Assembly (NCBI GenBank): GCA_013397795.1
Contig: VZTJ01000537.1
Location: 189,459-253,458, forward strand
Source of the DNA: Orthonyx spaldingii
Lineage: Eukaryota > Chordata > Aves > Passeriformes > Orthonychidae
DNA: 64,000 nt
Direction: 5' to 3'
Both the position numbers and the translations under genes were made by a program. Positions 11,001 to 24,400 of the stretch are shown in pieces (the stretch's first letter is position 1; the number at the start of each line of letters is the position of its first letter). Under the pieces are notes generated by a model. It was not told the origin of the DNA. It worked only from the letters and a program-made list of their open reading frames with translations, and did no database searches.

Positions 11001-13225
11001 TAGATGTTTTGCATATGAATTTGCTTTCCACATATGGATATTGTACAAGAAAACCTAGATGAAATTTTTTCCTTTTCAGCTTCACCTGAAGTAAAATCTT
11101 TGGTATCCTGACAATAATATCTTTATACATCATTGGGTCTGTAAAGTATTGCCAGTTCCATATCTATGTTTCTGAATTTTGAGTAACATCCTGATTTAAA
11201 ATCTCTAGCAAGAATAATAGAAACTGTTAACAAATAAATCTGTAAATATATATTTTTCTGACTTCTGAGATTGTTGCAGGTTTTTATTTAATTTAAAGAG
11301 TGTCATGGAATGTTTAATTGCTTATTAAATCCTAATGGTACAAAGATTTCTTCTCCTCATCAAAATATTCCAGCTATGGCATGTCATAAACACCATAAAC
11401 AGATCACACACTATGATCACTGTAACTTGTTTTGTTCATTCAAGTTATGTTGTTCAGCACATTTTACCACTTTTAACATCTAGTCTGTTTTACAAAAACT
11501 TTACATTAGAGTAGAAAGTGTCAGATCAAGAAGGCCTGGAAACCAAGCATCTCTTTAATCCAACACGTGCTCCAGACTACAGGAAAGCACAGACTGCCAA
11601 AAATGCATGGATCACACATCTGTGGAATGATTCCATGTCCTGGGGAGGATCAGGAGGGCTTTACTGCTTTACTACCCTGCATCTCAGGTAGGTCTGCAAG
11701 CCAAAAGTTGGAGACAGTATCTAATGAGAACAACAGTAGAGATAAATCATTAATATTTCTCATTGCATGTTGAGAGGCAGTTGCACATGTTGCTGTTTTT
11801 TAAATAGAAGTATACTGCTTAGCAACACCACTTAACTCCCTCAGAACTAATTCACTTAATAAACCTAGTTTTACCAGCACAGCTAAGCCTATTACTTCAC
11901 CTTTTAGTTTCTTCTGCAGTTGGACAGACAGGCCAGTTGACCCTCCAAGGGTGCTCATGGGTTTTTCTCCATCCTGCCTTTTCAGGCAGCTAACTGGTAG
12001 GCCTCTGCAAATTCCCTGTGAAGGACAGAGACCTGGCAGTAGTTTCCACATGGGACCATGTGAGCTGCATCTCACCACTCCCTGGAGCACTTCCCTCGGG
12101 AGCACCAGCTGCTGTGGGATGCCAGCAGAGTTAGATTGTTCCAATGTCTCCCTTCAAGAAAGCTTGCTGCAGTGATTAAAATTAAACAAATGAGGAAGTG
12201 TCTGGCTTTTCCTTCAGGAATGTTCATCAAAATTAAGTATGTAACTGGTTCAAACCCAAATGATATCCAAAGATTCAGTGTAGGAGGAAAAGGGTTCTTA
12301 TTTTAGCAATACTGCTTCATACACGCTGAAACAGGATTAAGATTTCACATATGCTCTTTTATTCGTGCATGATTTATCTACAGAAACAGCTTAACGTGTT
12401 GGCGGCGCAGCGCCCATCAACAGAAATGCAGAATCCCATGGAGCAGTGTATCTGCCTTCAGGCATAGCCAGGCAAGACATGGATTTGTGCAGAAGAATCA
12501 AGTCTGTCAAACAAGCAAAAGAAATTCTATCTTTGGACCCATTAGTAAACTGAGATTATCCACAGTTATTTTTGTTAACTGAAAATAAGTTTAAGTTGCA
12601 TGTAAGAGATGGGTTCCATTTAGCTTTGTGGAAAAGCACAAATGAATTATTAGTATCTGTCTTGTTGGCTAGTCATGGTGTATGTTTTTATCCGTGTACT
12701 AAACCAATTGTCATTTATGTAAATGTTCTCCTCCAGTTCTCTGAGCATGACACATAACCTGATTTTCTGCCCCGTGAAAAAGATGCACTAGGACAAAGGA
12801 TGTATTCAAGGGTTTCAGATGTCAGGATGACAAAATCATGTCCCAAAGGCCAGAGCCAGTGTTTCTGCTGTAGAGATTTCCTGAGCAGTAGCACCTGCTC
12901 TCCAGCATGGCAGCTTGGAAAGGAAAACATGCAGCATCTGAGGAGACGCATTCTGCTACATCCTGTCTTCCCATGATAACTATCCTTCAACAGATTGATG
13001 TGTCCCTTTGTCCTTATTAACTAAGGGACTAAATGTTTCCAATGCAATACTGTGATTGGTAAGTGATTTTTCTTTCAGAGCCTCTTTGGAGCTCCCAATA
13101 GGGAAATGAACTTGACCATTTAATCTGTATCCCATCTGGACCAGCAGGATTCCTCATCTTGCAAATACTCTTCCAGTAATTCATAGATGCTAATGTCATA
13201 TCAAATTGCAATGAAGTTAGGCACA
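5091..13225. other. Unassigned AT-rich stretch
   Basis: About 8 kb with no exon, RNA gene or transposon I can recognise. All open frames are under 115 codons with no known domain. Small details: a 20-bp tandem duplication at 6701-6740, an ACACACAC run near 7835, and a short CpG cluster (GGCGGCGCAGCGCCC) near 12402. Intron or intergenic sequence of long age fits best. Confidence 0.6.
6701..6740. repeat. Tandem duplication, 20-bp unit, two copies
   Basis: GCCCCCACCCCTGTTGGGAT is followed at once by the same 20 bases with a final C. Only the last base differs, so the duplication is fairly recent. Confidence 0.9.
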
Positions 13226-13391
13226 TTCATGTGGGAGTAAGAATGTACCTGCCACAGCACTGGTGGGACTTATTTCACGTACGGTAAATTTCCCCACTCG
13301 TGGGATCACACCCCCACATCTGTTTAGTTTGTTCCACAACCCCCTGTTGGGGTATAGCTAGTCTTCCCCTGTGTTTTGGGTGGTTCATTAC

Positions 13392-13421
13392 NNNNNNNNN
13401 NNNNNNNNNNNNNNNNNNNNN
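13392..13421. other. Assembly gap, 30 N
   Basis: Thirty consecutive undetermined bases inside the U3 part of the LTR. Single N positions also occur at 4746, 27863 and 49151. Confidence 1.
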
Positions 13422-13552
13422 CATCAGGAGATGGAGATTTTGGCAGGCAAATTGAGCCGAGGGAATAAAAATATCAGGCTTTCTTTGTTCATTATTCTTT
13501 GAGACTGTTCCCCTTCGCGAGAGTTTCAACTCCAAGTTCTCTCCCACCTAAA

Positions 13553-13573
13553 AATAAACTCTCGTGGAATAAA
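13553..13573 (+). terminator. Two AATAAA polyadenylation signals in the LTR
   Basis: AATAAA at 13553-13558 and 13568-13573 lie in the expected R region of the solo LTR, before a T-rich and CpG-containing tail. Confidence 0.55.
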
Positions 13574-13723
13574 GCAGCTCAAAGTTCCATCTCTTTCGTT
13601 CTCGTCAGCTGTGCTGCTGAGGTAGCGATCAAAGGTACGGGCCATCGGAGAGGGGAAAACGGGACCGTGGCCTGAGATAACCACGAACGGAGGACCAAAA
13701 ACCAGAAACCTTTAATACATTCA

Positions 13724-14947
13724 GATGGGTTTTCCAGTGATATTGTCATTGATGTGCCTCTTTATTCATTGAGAAAGTGGTGACATTTCACATACAAAAT
13801 TCTTTGTTCAAAACGGAAATGTTAAGACATAAATGGCAGATTGTGAGGCTTATAATGCAAATAATTGGTTCTCCAATTACAGCTGGATAAACTATTAATT
13901 TTAGTAATATGTGCTGTGAGTTTATACAAGCCTCTCTACTCTCTCCTTCAGTCCCTGAAGATGAATTTCAGTTGAAGGGTAAATCAGCCAAGCTGTAAGG
14001 AGTTCACACAGCAATGATTCCCATGACTCTGCTCTGATGGCAACTTTTGTACTTAGCCTTTTTAATTCCTTTGGGTCTGCAGTCTTTCTTTTTGCCCTTT
14101 TTACTATCATTTCCATCACTCCTTCTAGAGCAAAACTTGGGTTTGGAATGACAATATCTATTTTAAGTATGACTTTACAGACTGAGTTTTCCACTCCAGA
14201 GATGAACACAGGCAGTTCAGCAGAATTACAAGTATATTTCCAAAGCTCTAAAAAGATCACCTGTGTCTGAAAGGACAGTTAATAGCTGTCTGACTACTAA
14301 ACAAGTCTCTCAGTTACCAAAAGGACAACGAAAATCATAAAAATCATCGTATTAGTAAAGACTCATGAAACTGGCACTGTAACATTTTTGAGTTGAAACA
14401 TTTGGCTGTAACACCTGCACTAGAAAAAAGAAAGACTGGGGATTCTCAAAAAGGCAAAATACCATACAGGTAGCCCAGACATCAAGGTAATACAATGAGA
14501 ATATGTGATGAAACAAGGAAGTCCATAAACTGAACTGACCATTGAAAAAAAGCTTTGCTCAAAATTTGTCAAGATGACATATGTGGCACTTCTCTTTATC
14601 TGTCATGCAAAACCAGTACATACACTGGATACTTGCAGTTATTTACAACTATAAATTCAGTCTTGGGACTTGTTGAGGCCCTTTCCTTCAATGCAATGCA
14701 TTCCAAACTATCAAAGGAACACTATGTTATGGATATTTTAATATATGCTATTGATACCTTTCTCTTTATGAAGTACAAGAGTGATCCTACAAATGCTTTT
14801 TGTATTTATGAATACTTGGAAGTCAGTCCATGTAAATATTTCCTGAGATTAAGAGACTTCAATTGTAATTCCAAAAATTGAATCTCAGAAATTTTTATTA
14901 GGAACCTCAGGTTTTTTTATCATTTTGTTCAAAATTTCAGCCTTCCT
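13724..14947. other. Unassigned AT-rich stretch
   Basis: No recognisable feature. Opposed open frames at 13922-14260 (minus) and 14037-14270 (plus) overlap and have no known domain. Confidence 0.55.
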
Positions 14948-15151
14948 AGCAGGGTCTTAGTTAAATAGTCAGTTAGTTCCCTAACTTGACAGATAGAATT
15001 GAAATGTCTAAAGACAGCAGGGTGTTAGTTAAATAGTCAGTTAGTTCCCTAACTTGACAGATAGAATTGAAATGTCTAAAGACAGCAGGGTGTTAGTTAA
15101 ATAGTCAGTTAGTTCCCTAACTTGACAGATAGAATTGAAATGTCTAAAGAA
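14948..15151. repeat. Minisatellite: 68-bp unit, three copies
   Basis: The unit begins AGCAGGGTGTTAGTTAAATA and ends near AATTGAAATGTCTAAAGA. It starts at 14948, 15016 and 15084, giving an exact period of 68. The copies are almost identical; the first has C in place of G early in the unit (GGTCTTAG). Each unit has inner symmetry around AACTGAC-like and GTCAGTTAG motifs. The near-identity shows recent expansion, and copy number is probably variable. Confidence 0.95.
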
Positions 15152-15311
15152 CAGTAGAAACGTCCACATAATTTCATCAACTAGGGCAGAGATATTGCAG
15201 ACAATTTTATGAATACACAGACGTCTTGCACTTAGATCCATAATGCTCAGAATACAAACATGATCTGTCTCAAGAGAGCCTGAAAAATAATTTAGAAGTT
15301 TTAGATGAAAG

Positions 15312-15332
15312 AAAAAAAAAAAAAAAAAAAAA
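15312..15332. repeat. Poly-A run (A21)
   Basis: Twenty-one consecutive A preceded by GAAAG and followed by CAACGG and a second A-rich run. No source gene or SINE body is recognisable upstream, so it is listed as simple sequence only. Confidence 0.85.
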
Positions 15333-18300
15333 CAACGGAAAAAAAAAGAGTACATTATAAAAATTGTAACTGCTAATATATATTCACTTTTCACCTGTTA
15401 TTGCTGCAAGCTTTTGTATTAGATCCAGAATGATGGTCAGTGGTAACAGGTCGAAGTTTTGCTCCTGAGAGGCAACTGAGGGGTTTTTTTGGTGGTTGTT
15501 ATAAGGTCTATTTTGTTCTAGTGCTCCATGCAGCCCTTTTGTGTTACACTTTCCAGAATAAGAAGCATATATGCTACCAATTTTATAGCAACACATCTGT
15601 TCCACAATCAGCAAATCCCATAACAAATGTGTAAAAGGAAAGAATAATTTCCTGTTGATAATATGTGGGACAAAATATAGAAGTCCAGTATCGTTTGCAT
15701 TAACCAAATGGTTCATCTGGGCTCTTCAGCTGAGAACAGAGCACTGTGTTATAATAAGTATTCAAGTTGCCAAGCAGTCTTAAAACACAGAAGATTGTTA
15801 ATTAGAAAAAACAACTGAGAAAAAAATACACTTTCTATTAATAATTAGGCAGAGTATGTGTGTTGTGACAAATGCTTCACAGACAACCTACTCACCAATT
15901 ACATATTTAGTGGGTTATAACTTGCCAGGAGACTTCCTTCTTAACTTGGATCATGTCTGGTCACAAAAGGCCTCTTCAAAGATGAAGGATTTAAAGGTGT
16001 CTCCACTTTCTAGTGTCCCTGCTGTGTGTTCCCCACTGTAATTACACAGAGTTTTCATGAAATGCTATATATGAGTGCAATTAAATTTTTCTCCTTGATT
16101 TTCCACTTGACTGTGAATGGACACAAAACTAATTATCTTTCAGAGCCTTGCTCTTGCATTGCAGTGAAAGTTTCCTTATATTTGAGAAGAACTTCTATAG
16201 ACAGAGGAAGTGGGACAAAGAGAATGACTTCTAACTAAAGAAAACTTCCCAAAATTCAAATCTTTTCAATTCCTTAAGCAGAAAAGATTCTGTGATTGAA
16301 CTGGAATGCCTGCAAAAAACATGAGGAAAATAAGAAAGAGGGAGAAGGGAAAAGATTAAAAAATTAAAGTTTCAGGACTGGATTACAGGTTTGAACATTT
16401 TCAGTTTCACAACAAAAAAAATTGCTGTAAGTCTTTAAAGTGTTTGTAAGTAAATTATGAGGAATGCTTCTGCAGAGTTGTAACTGATGCCACAGAGGTA
16501 AAAGGGAGATCCAGACAATGAGGGAAATAATATGAAAAACAGCTTCAGAGTGATGTGGGCAGATGTAATGGAAATTTCCTCTGCAGAGCACAACACAATT
16601 TCATCTCTCCTATGAAACTCATAAACAAGCTCCCAGATGAAGTATTTTCGCTTCAGAGATAAAAGAATTATCATCAAATCAGAAAACTGAATTATCATCA
16701 AATCAGAGAACTCAAATCACCTGTCTCTGCTCCTTTCAGATGTTCCCAGGAGGAAGTCACCAATGGATATAGTAATATGTCAGCACTGTCCACAGTGAGA
16801 GCCTTAATCTGGTCTAGAACTGGTAGCTGAGGAAGCCCTACAATATGTCATTGAATAGCTCTTCAAAAATATTATATTAGAAGGAATTACTTATTACATG
16901 TTGGTCTTATTAAGGATCTGCCTTCAGTTCAAAACTACTTCACAGTTCAAATAAAGACTATGTAATATGAAAATTGTTTCTAACATGAAAAGTCTCCCAC
17001 TTTTTCATTTAATTTTTCCAAACATTTTTCTCTTTTTCTGTAGTGTTCCATGTCAACAGAAGCTCCAAAACCCTTATCTTGTTCTTCACATATGTTTTTT
17101 ACAATTTCTTTTCAAGGATAAAAAGTACATTTTCATGGCTAGGGTAGTTCTGTGGTCTACATGTCCTTACTCTCCATTTTTCTCTGTCAGCAATGTGTTA
17201 CCTGAAGAACATAAAAATTGCTATAGCGTCTAGATATTATATTTGAATTAATTTAATATTTTTACCTGCAATCCTCTGTTAAGGCAGTTTGAAGTGAACG
17301 ACTTCTCCTTGTACACAGACCAACATACGCAGGTAAAGGATGTACCATTGCTAACGCTGTATCTTAAGAGAATTGTGCTATACACAACATGCAGTGCATG
17401 TTAGAAAACTCGTATCAAGGATGTCTGGAAATGCTGGTCTATAACACTTGGTACTGCTCTGAGATCTGCCATTCAGGTAAGATTGATGAGCAATCATTTG
17501 ACAAGCTTGTGTGATAACTTGCAGAAAGATTAAGTACCTTTTCATTAATCAGTTTCAATTACAAGAGTTATTCTGTAAGAAAATATGTCAATATGGCAGT
17601 ATATTTAAGAGATAGACCATCAAATGTCTACTCCTTAAATTGATGACTGCTAAAAAGCAAAATTAAAAAAGTAAGTTTGAAATAAACTGGTTTTCTTTCT
17701 GTTTATCCTGTAAAATACTCTATTTATACTGCTCATTTTTTCAGTAAGAGGAAAAATTGTATGATAGAAACATGGCAAACAATAGGAAAAAACCCTAACA
17801 ATATAAATATACACGGCCTGATTTAACAGATTTAATTCCACATGATGAAATCACAATTCAACAATCTGGCTTTATTAAAATTCTGGGTTTTGCATAAAAC
17901 CAGGATTTGATTATAAAAACTTACAGATATTTTGTCTGCAGATTGCTTGGAGGAAACATAATACAAAAGATGGCAGCTCACTTGACATTTGAAAATGGCT
18001 GCATGCAGAATTAAAAATAAAGGAGAGGTTACTGCACTGATGTAATTGGAGACTTCACCTATCAGAGTATTTTTTAAGAATGTACAAGTCTGGAAGTGTT
18101 CTGTAATAGAAATGCCACAGAACTAACATGCTAAACCAACACGTTTCAAGAAACACATCAGGAAAAAAAATTCATATCCTAGTTGTCAACTTTTAGAGTA
18201 TTGTCTAACCCACCCAGAGACAACTTCACACAGCAGATTAGCTAAGAATCTTGTCAACTACCAAACTACCACCAGAATAAAGCGTTTTACAACAGCTGCC

Positions 18301-18384
18301 TTTAAAAAGTCAGAGAAACTCCCTCTTCTCCGTACATCTAACTCCCTGGCAAACTGTTAACAAATACATTAACAAACTTGCAAG
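15333..18384. other. Unassigned AT-rich stretch
   Basis: No gene recognised. It contains the 24-bp duplication at 16665-16712. Open frames of 60-110 codons have no known domain. Confidence 0.6.
16665..16712. repeat. Tandem duplication, 24-bp unit, two copies
   Basis: GAATTATCATCAAATCAGAA is repeated after 24 bases with one change (AGAAAACT against AGAGAACT). A small recent duplication. Confidence 0.85.
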
Positions 18385-18496
18385 ACCCTTTTGGCGGAGG
18401 GTTTGAATCCATTCCAGAAATGCCTAACATGCACACCCAGCCCCCTCAAAATGATTCAGACTACAGTGTCATGGGAACGGGGTCTCATCGGAGCCT
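18385..18496 (+). other. Possible protein-coding exon, unknown gene
   Basis: An open frame runs through this 112-base segment and reads DPFGGGFESIPEMPNMHTQP then PQNDSDYSVMGTGSHRS, a hydrophilic sequence rich in P, S, D, N and M, unlike translations of nearby AT-rich DNA. It ends at CCT followed by GTAAGTG, a near-perfect splice donor. On the other side GCAAG precedes ACCC; no AG occurs in the 40 bases before it, and further upstream lie a CTAAC branch-like motif and the pyrimidine tract CTCCCTCTTCTCC. The acceptor is weak because the tract is distant. Without splicing, the frame meets TAA directly after AGC CTG. I do not recognise the protein. A second short frame (MTEGASHATSGFKS...) lies about 15 bases downstream in another phase, so a decayed pseudogene is an alternative, as is chance. 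Confidence 0.22.
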
Positions 18497-21400
18497 GTAA
18501 GTGAAAAGGTGATGACTGAAGGAGCCTCCCATGCCACATCTGGCTTCAAATCAAACAAGGCCACTATAGAAGGAGACACCTCTAAATAACAATCAAGGAG
18601 CTGCTACAAAATACAGCATTCACAGAAAGGCATCAATATGCACTTTATACTAAGATAGAGTCATGTGCTTCTTGAGAGCTTCCCTAAGGGGACAGAGAAA
18701 GTGTTGGAAACACAGAAACACGTGTTACATCCACTCCTCCTCACCCTCCCCTTTCACAGTTCACTAAAGAAGCATAGTCATTTATAAGGAAGAAGAAGAT
18801 AAAGAAAACTTTGCTCTGAAAAGACTGCAGTCAAGATTCAAGGGGGAAGCCACAAAATAGCAGAAACTGCCAGAACTCAGAGAACCACCAGCAAATGATT
18901 TGGGGGAAAGAAAAGTATTCTCTGGATAGCAGTTCAGCTGCCACAAACAGGAATTTCCAAATTGGCTAATGTTCTCAGGTAATGCAAGTTTCCCTGTCTC
19001 AAATACTCATTTTACCACTGAATTCACACCATATAATGCTCACACATGTTTCTAAAAGATAAATAGTTTTGGATTGAACAAAATCAGCTGTTCAGACCCT
19101 AAAAAGAAGCCACTCATGAGTTACTGACAGCAGAGAAAGTCCTGCCCAAACCCAGTGCTGTGCTCCTTCGTGGGGCAGTGCTCCCCCATGGACCACTAGG
19201 CTTTGGAGAGAACTGCAGCCGGGAGGCACATACACTGAAATGCAGAATGGGATTTCTGGGGGCAGAAAAGAAATTGCATGTCCATATGATTGTTTGTCAC
19301 GTTTTTACTGTCTCCCGAATCACAGGCAAGATTTACTATTCGTCCTTTCATCAGAAGCAACTATTTAGCAACAAATAGAAAGTAAGGTCATCTTTTTACC
19401 TTAATTGAACACAGTAACTTAAAAACTTCACTTGAACTACTGATTTCAAGCAGTCTTTGAAAATATAACAGGTACATGAGAAAAGGTTGACTAATGTGCA
19501 AAGCATAGTTGTTTTTTGTCTTCTTAGGCCTGCAGATACCAACATTTCTAGCGTAATGATACTAATCTTCATTCAGCTGTACAGTACTTCAATTAAAACA
19601 GGAAACCTTTAGATTTTCTTCACTATCACTACTAATGAAATGGGTCATTAATAATATAAATGTGTTGTACTAACCCATTCAGTGCAATCAGTACACAAGA
19701 AAATATTTTAAGAGTACACTTCACAAGGTAGCAACTAGTAGATAACGATGTTTAAAAAAAGCCTTCCATAGCATGGACTACCAAAACCCCACTGCCTAAT
19801 GGCACTTAAATATGCTACAGGAAGGCAACAATATATCCAGCTCACACACTGGGCAATGTAATCTTAAATTCAGGTAAGCACAATTTAATAACTGAACCAA
19901 AGGGCGTCTTTCTTTTTAATACACTTAAACCAATCTTTCAGAGACACTAAATATTTGTTCAGTGGAAAGGAATTGTATATTAAGTTTATTTACATTTCCT
20001 CAATCTAATTCTGTATTTGTAATGCATAAATCCAGATCATTATGCAATATTTCATTCTCTACTTATTACACAAGAACTTCAGAAGCACATTTTCTCACAG
20101 TTTTTTCTATGACATAACTTTTCTTATGTGTTTTTGTTGTACTTCAATTTAAAGTAAATTCACTAATAGGATCTCCCATACTAAATTGCACCATTTATAT
20201 ATCAAGTACAATGTCTTGCCTCCAGCAACAGCCAGTATTCAGCAATTTAGAAGGAAACTAGGGAACATATATTGCTTATCACCAATTGCTTTAGTTTTGT
20301 CCACAAGGGAAGAATTTCGTGCCTTCTGAAGCAGTTATTTTGTTCCCAGAAGTCTGTAAATCTGGTTATGCCAAACTTCATTCAAGACAAGTGTGTCACA
20401 GCCTTGCTAGCACAAACTCGGGGAATGCTTCCATAAACTATGCATTTTTCAAAAGGTATATCTGCCAGACCCAGCACAAGGACCTCTTTGCTTCATTTCC
20501 ATTTGCTCAAAAGAAAATCTTATCTAGGCCTCTCCTTTCTCTTCCTCCTTCTTTAGATCCCATCTGCCCTCTTCTACAAGCATTGTGTGGGTTAAAATTT
20601 ATATTTATTCTAAATCCATCTTTCCCAGAAAAATTACTAAACCAACAAACAAAACCCTTTTTCACCATAAGTGTGCCTTTTTCAGCCTGTGAAAGCAGGA
20701 AATGCAGGTGCAGTATAAGGACCTTGTTTCCATCTCCAGAAAATAAGGGCTTGGAAAAATCTTTGTCTCTGGTGTTATAATTGCTTTCCCCATCCCAAGC
20801 ACACTCAGAAATATGAGAACAGGATAACAGGTAAATTTCTAGGGCAACAGCATAGCTATCAAAAGCAAATGAGTTGTATATCACCTTTACAAACTAGCTG
20901 GCATTACCTAATTTTTAGATAAAAAAATAGATTCATCAATAAATCTACTATTCCACTTTAGATCTGACAGAAATGTTCCTCTAATTCCTATCACACATTG
21001 CTTATTGATAGTTTGTCTTGTTTCTTCTTATATCAGTTAAGTTACTTCCTTTATTTGAAGTCTACATCTTACCTCTCAATATATAACACATCCATTTGAG
21101 CCTTCCTTTTCCTCCCAGTTCAGGCCAAGATCTTCTGTTCTTCTTTACATAGATATAGTTCAGTGGGTATAGCAGTTCTGCTCCTGACTCCTTTCAGCCT
21201 CAACTCACTTTCTTGGTGCACATATTTAACTGGTCTGTATGTACCTGAGTCTTACACAGACATGTTGGATATTTACTCTCTGCCTCACTCAATACACCTG
21301 TGCACCAAGTCTTTAGCCTTGTGGCACTGGCAACTCAAAGACATTCTGTAATCCATTTGATTTTCGTGTTATAACCTTGAGCACTTTTATTTCCATCTAG

Positions 21401-24400
21401 CGCTATAAATGCAAAATATCTATTAAAGCGATTTTTTTTTTTGCTTTTGTATAATTAACAGCACTAGTTCTGAAAGTAAACTTCTGCAATTTATTCAGCT
21501 TTGATCAATTTGCTACATTGTTTTGCAGATCACAATTGTTCCTCTACCTTATAAGTCACTGACTGTCTCCTTTTTTCTTGCTGAGGAGCACTAGAATGCA
21601 GCTATATATGTCAGCATTAATTACACCAGACCTATAATTGGTGGAGCTTTCGGCATTTTAAAAATTTGTTTCCCAGGCCTTCATATATCTAGTGATACAC
21701 TTCCAGTTGGTAGAAAGCAATGTGGTAAAACTTCTTTTCTTCTTTCTCATGTGCTGCATGCTAAGTTAGGTTTATCTATAAATTCAGCAGCATTAATCAT
21801 GCCCGCATTCCATTGAGTTGTATTTATATCTTATAAAGAACATGTTATAAAAGAGACTTTTAGTAGCTAGATTCTTCTACAGCTATTGCATTCTGCTTAC
21901 AGCAGTATTATAATTCTTAATGAAATGTAAGTAAAAAAGAGTGTTTGCCTTTCATGGCCTCAAAACAGGAACTAAAATACCAGCAGGAGAGGTGTGAAAA
22001 TGCTTTTTATATAAAGAATAATTTAAAAAAGAACAAACTCTTTTAATAGAAAAACTAAATGTAAAGAAAGAAGAATATTAAAAGGACATAAAAGGAAATG
22101 TTAAATGTTTTAACTTAATGAAAAACTAAGCAATTTGGGTATCAGGAGACATTCTTATGCAGATAAGGGTGTTACTGTATAATTTTACACATTCTACAAT
22201 AAGTATATTAAGAGTTATCATCAGGGAAAAATAATCTTATTTCATTCTGTATATGATATATGCTGTACATTGCAGTCAGTTTCTTATAATTTTAAAACCA
22301 AGAATACAAAATACATCATTATTCCTCAAGATTATACACAGAAAACAGTCATTCTATTACTCTCCCCCCTCCCCCCCCCAAAAAAAACAAACCTCTTTTC
22401 ATGGCTAGGTTACAGAATTTTAATAGTTTGATGAATTTTTTTTTCTTATCTCAGTCTGAAAAAATATGGAAGAACATACTATCATTTGGAGAAGACCAGT
22501 TTAAAATTTACTGGCATTTAGTAGTTAAGAAAAAGCTGGTAGAAACAAGGATCATGTTAGAGGTCCCAGTGTACAAACAGAAGTGATGATTAATCTCTTT
22601 GCATCTTCATATGCTTAAAAATATTAAGTGTTAGAAATCTTGATGTGTCAGTTCAAATAATTGCCTTATATGCTATAATCCAAATCAAGAAGACTGAAAT
22701 TTCTAGACACATAGACATTGGAATCAGAAAACTGGATTTGGATAATTTGTTTGTTTTCCAAAATTACCTCTGTGGTATATCACATTGTCACTGCAGGTTG
22801 TGATAAATACCTGCAAAACCTAGCACAAATTAAAGTCTTCATTACTGTTAAAAAGAATCCATGCCAAAAACCTTTCATTTAGAGGGAAACGGCTTACCAA
22901 AACAGTTCAGAAGAGTCCCAAGGTCTTTCTATTCTGTTGGTTAATCAAAACTTCAGCAAATACAGTAAATCAAAAGACTTACTTCAATAGATCTCTTACC
23001 TCATTACCCTTTCTTCAGTATCTTTACCAACATCAAATGTTTTTAATACAAGAGACACACATGGGTATATTACTTATTAATAATAATATTGCTATTATTC
23101 TGTTTAGAAGACCTAATTATGGATTGTTTGATGTTATACAAAAATAGAAAATAAATGATGCATGCCTTCAACCAGTTTAAATGGAAATTGAAATCAAGTG
23201 AAAACCAAGAAAGACATAGTGTGCATTTTTTGAAACGGTGACAGCACACTGACAATTGAACTGTTTTCAGGGTTATTTTTTATACAGACATTACAGAAAA
23301 GTGAGAGTTTCAGAGTGGAACTAGAGAGGGTTATACATGTCCTTCTGGAAAAAAAAAATAGCTGCATGTTTAATAAGTGGTGATGAAGTCTGAGCCAAAT
23401 GGTAACAGGTCAGTTATTACCACTGAGTGAAGGACGAAGGCTCTAACTATAACCTTTGCCCAAAAATAAGTGCATTTAATATACAACAAGAACTGATGTA
23501 GAAAAAGAGGAGGCATGGATAGGAAAGCTGAGTAGGAAAAGGCTATGTCCAACATCTCAAATCAAGGCCAAATTAAGGAGTGGGAGTAAAGAAGCATATA
23601 ACCAAGGTGTTGGATATGAATTATCTATGAAAACAAGTGTGGGAGATACCAAGTGCAAGAGATTATATGAGGAATGGAGAGAGGCAATAAGAAACAAGAT
23701 TGTGTGCTGCCTGAGAGAGGAAAAACACGAGGGAATGAGATATCATTTCAGACAGCAAGGAAAACTTGGGGGCAGCCTTGTTCAGAAAGGTGGGAACAAA
23801 TGGGAGGTGAAATCTCTGAATCACAGAAACTGAAGGAGAAACCCAACATGTAAAACAAGATAAAGCCCAATACATGTAATGCAAGTTACCAATTACTTTA
23901 ATTTTTTGAAGTATTTAAATATATTTAGTCTCTGCATACTAAATTACCATAACCAAGACCGCCTCCTCAAAGCTGAAACAAATGGATATTGTGGCAGCAA
24001 AGAGAAGAATAGAGCACATAAACAGATAAACAGAAAAGCTTTACATATTGCATAGCATTCATTCAATATTCTCTTCATGTGTTTGGCATACAGTATAAAG
24101 GTGTGAAAATTAACAGATACTGAGCAGCTGTGTCTAAATTGGTAAATCCAAGTCCAAAAGTATTGACCTAAAGTGAATTAACTAAAATCAAACATTTGCA
24201 TCAACATTTTTAGTGTGGAAGGGAGCTGAGCAATTTTTTTAATAAGAGCAATTGCTGCCAGCCTAGAACACTATAATATTCTAATATCCAATCCTCTCTC
24301 AATCCAATTTGTGTTTAAAATTACAATAGCTGCAAATAAGGCTTAAAAATACTATAAGGATCATGTCAGGCAATTCTACATCTAATGTACTTCTGCGGAC

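Larger units (their letters stand above)
13230..13719 (+). mobile_element. Solo LTR of an endogenous retrovirus, 4-bp target duplication, with assembly gap
   Basis: The element starts TGTGGGAGTAAG and ends TTTAATACA, so it has the TG...CA ends of an LTR. It is flanked by the direct repeat TTCA at 13226-13229 and 13720-13723; 4-bp duplications are typical of gammaretrovirus-like (ERV1) integrations. AATAAA occurs at 13553-13558 and again at 13568-13573, followed by AGCAGCTCAAAGTTCC and a CpG-containing U5-like tail. No retroviral internal sequence flanks it, so it is a solo LTR. A run of 30 N (13392-13421) interrupts U3, so the true length is unknown. The target duplication is short and could be chance. 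Confidence 0.7.

Noticed and set aside
18398..18415. GGGTTTGAATCC resembling the T-loop of a tRNA
   Set aside because: No A box, acceptor stem or anticodon arm at the right distance; it lies inside the exon-like open frame.
20319..20884. 153-codon plus frame and 125-codon minus frame overlapping
   Set aside because: Mutually overlapping, without known domains or splice or promoter context; judged chance.
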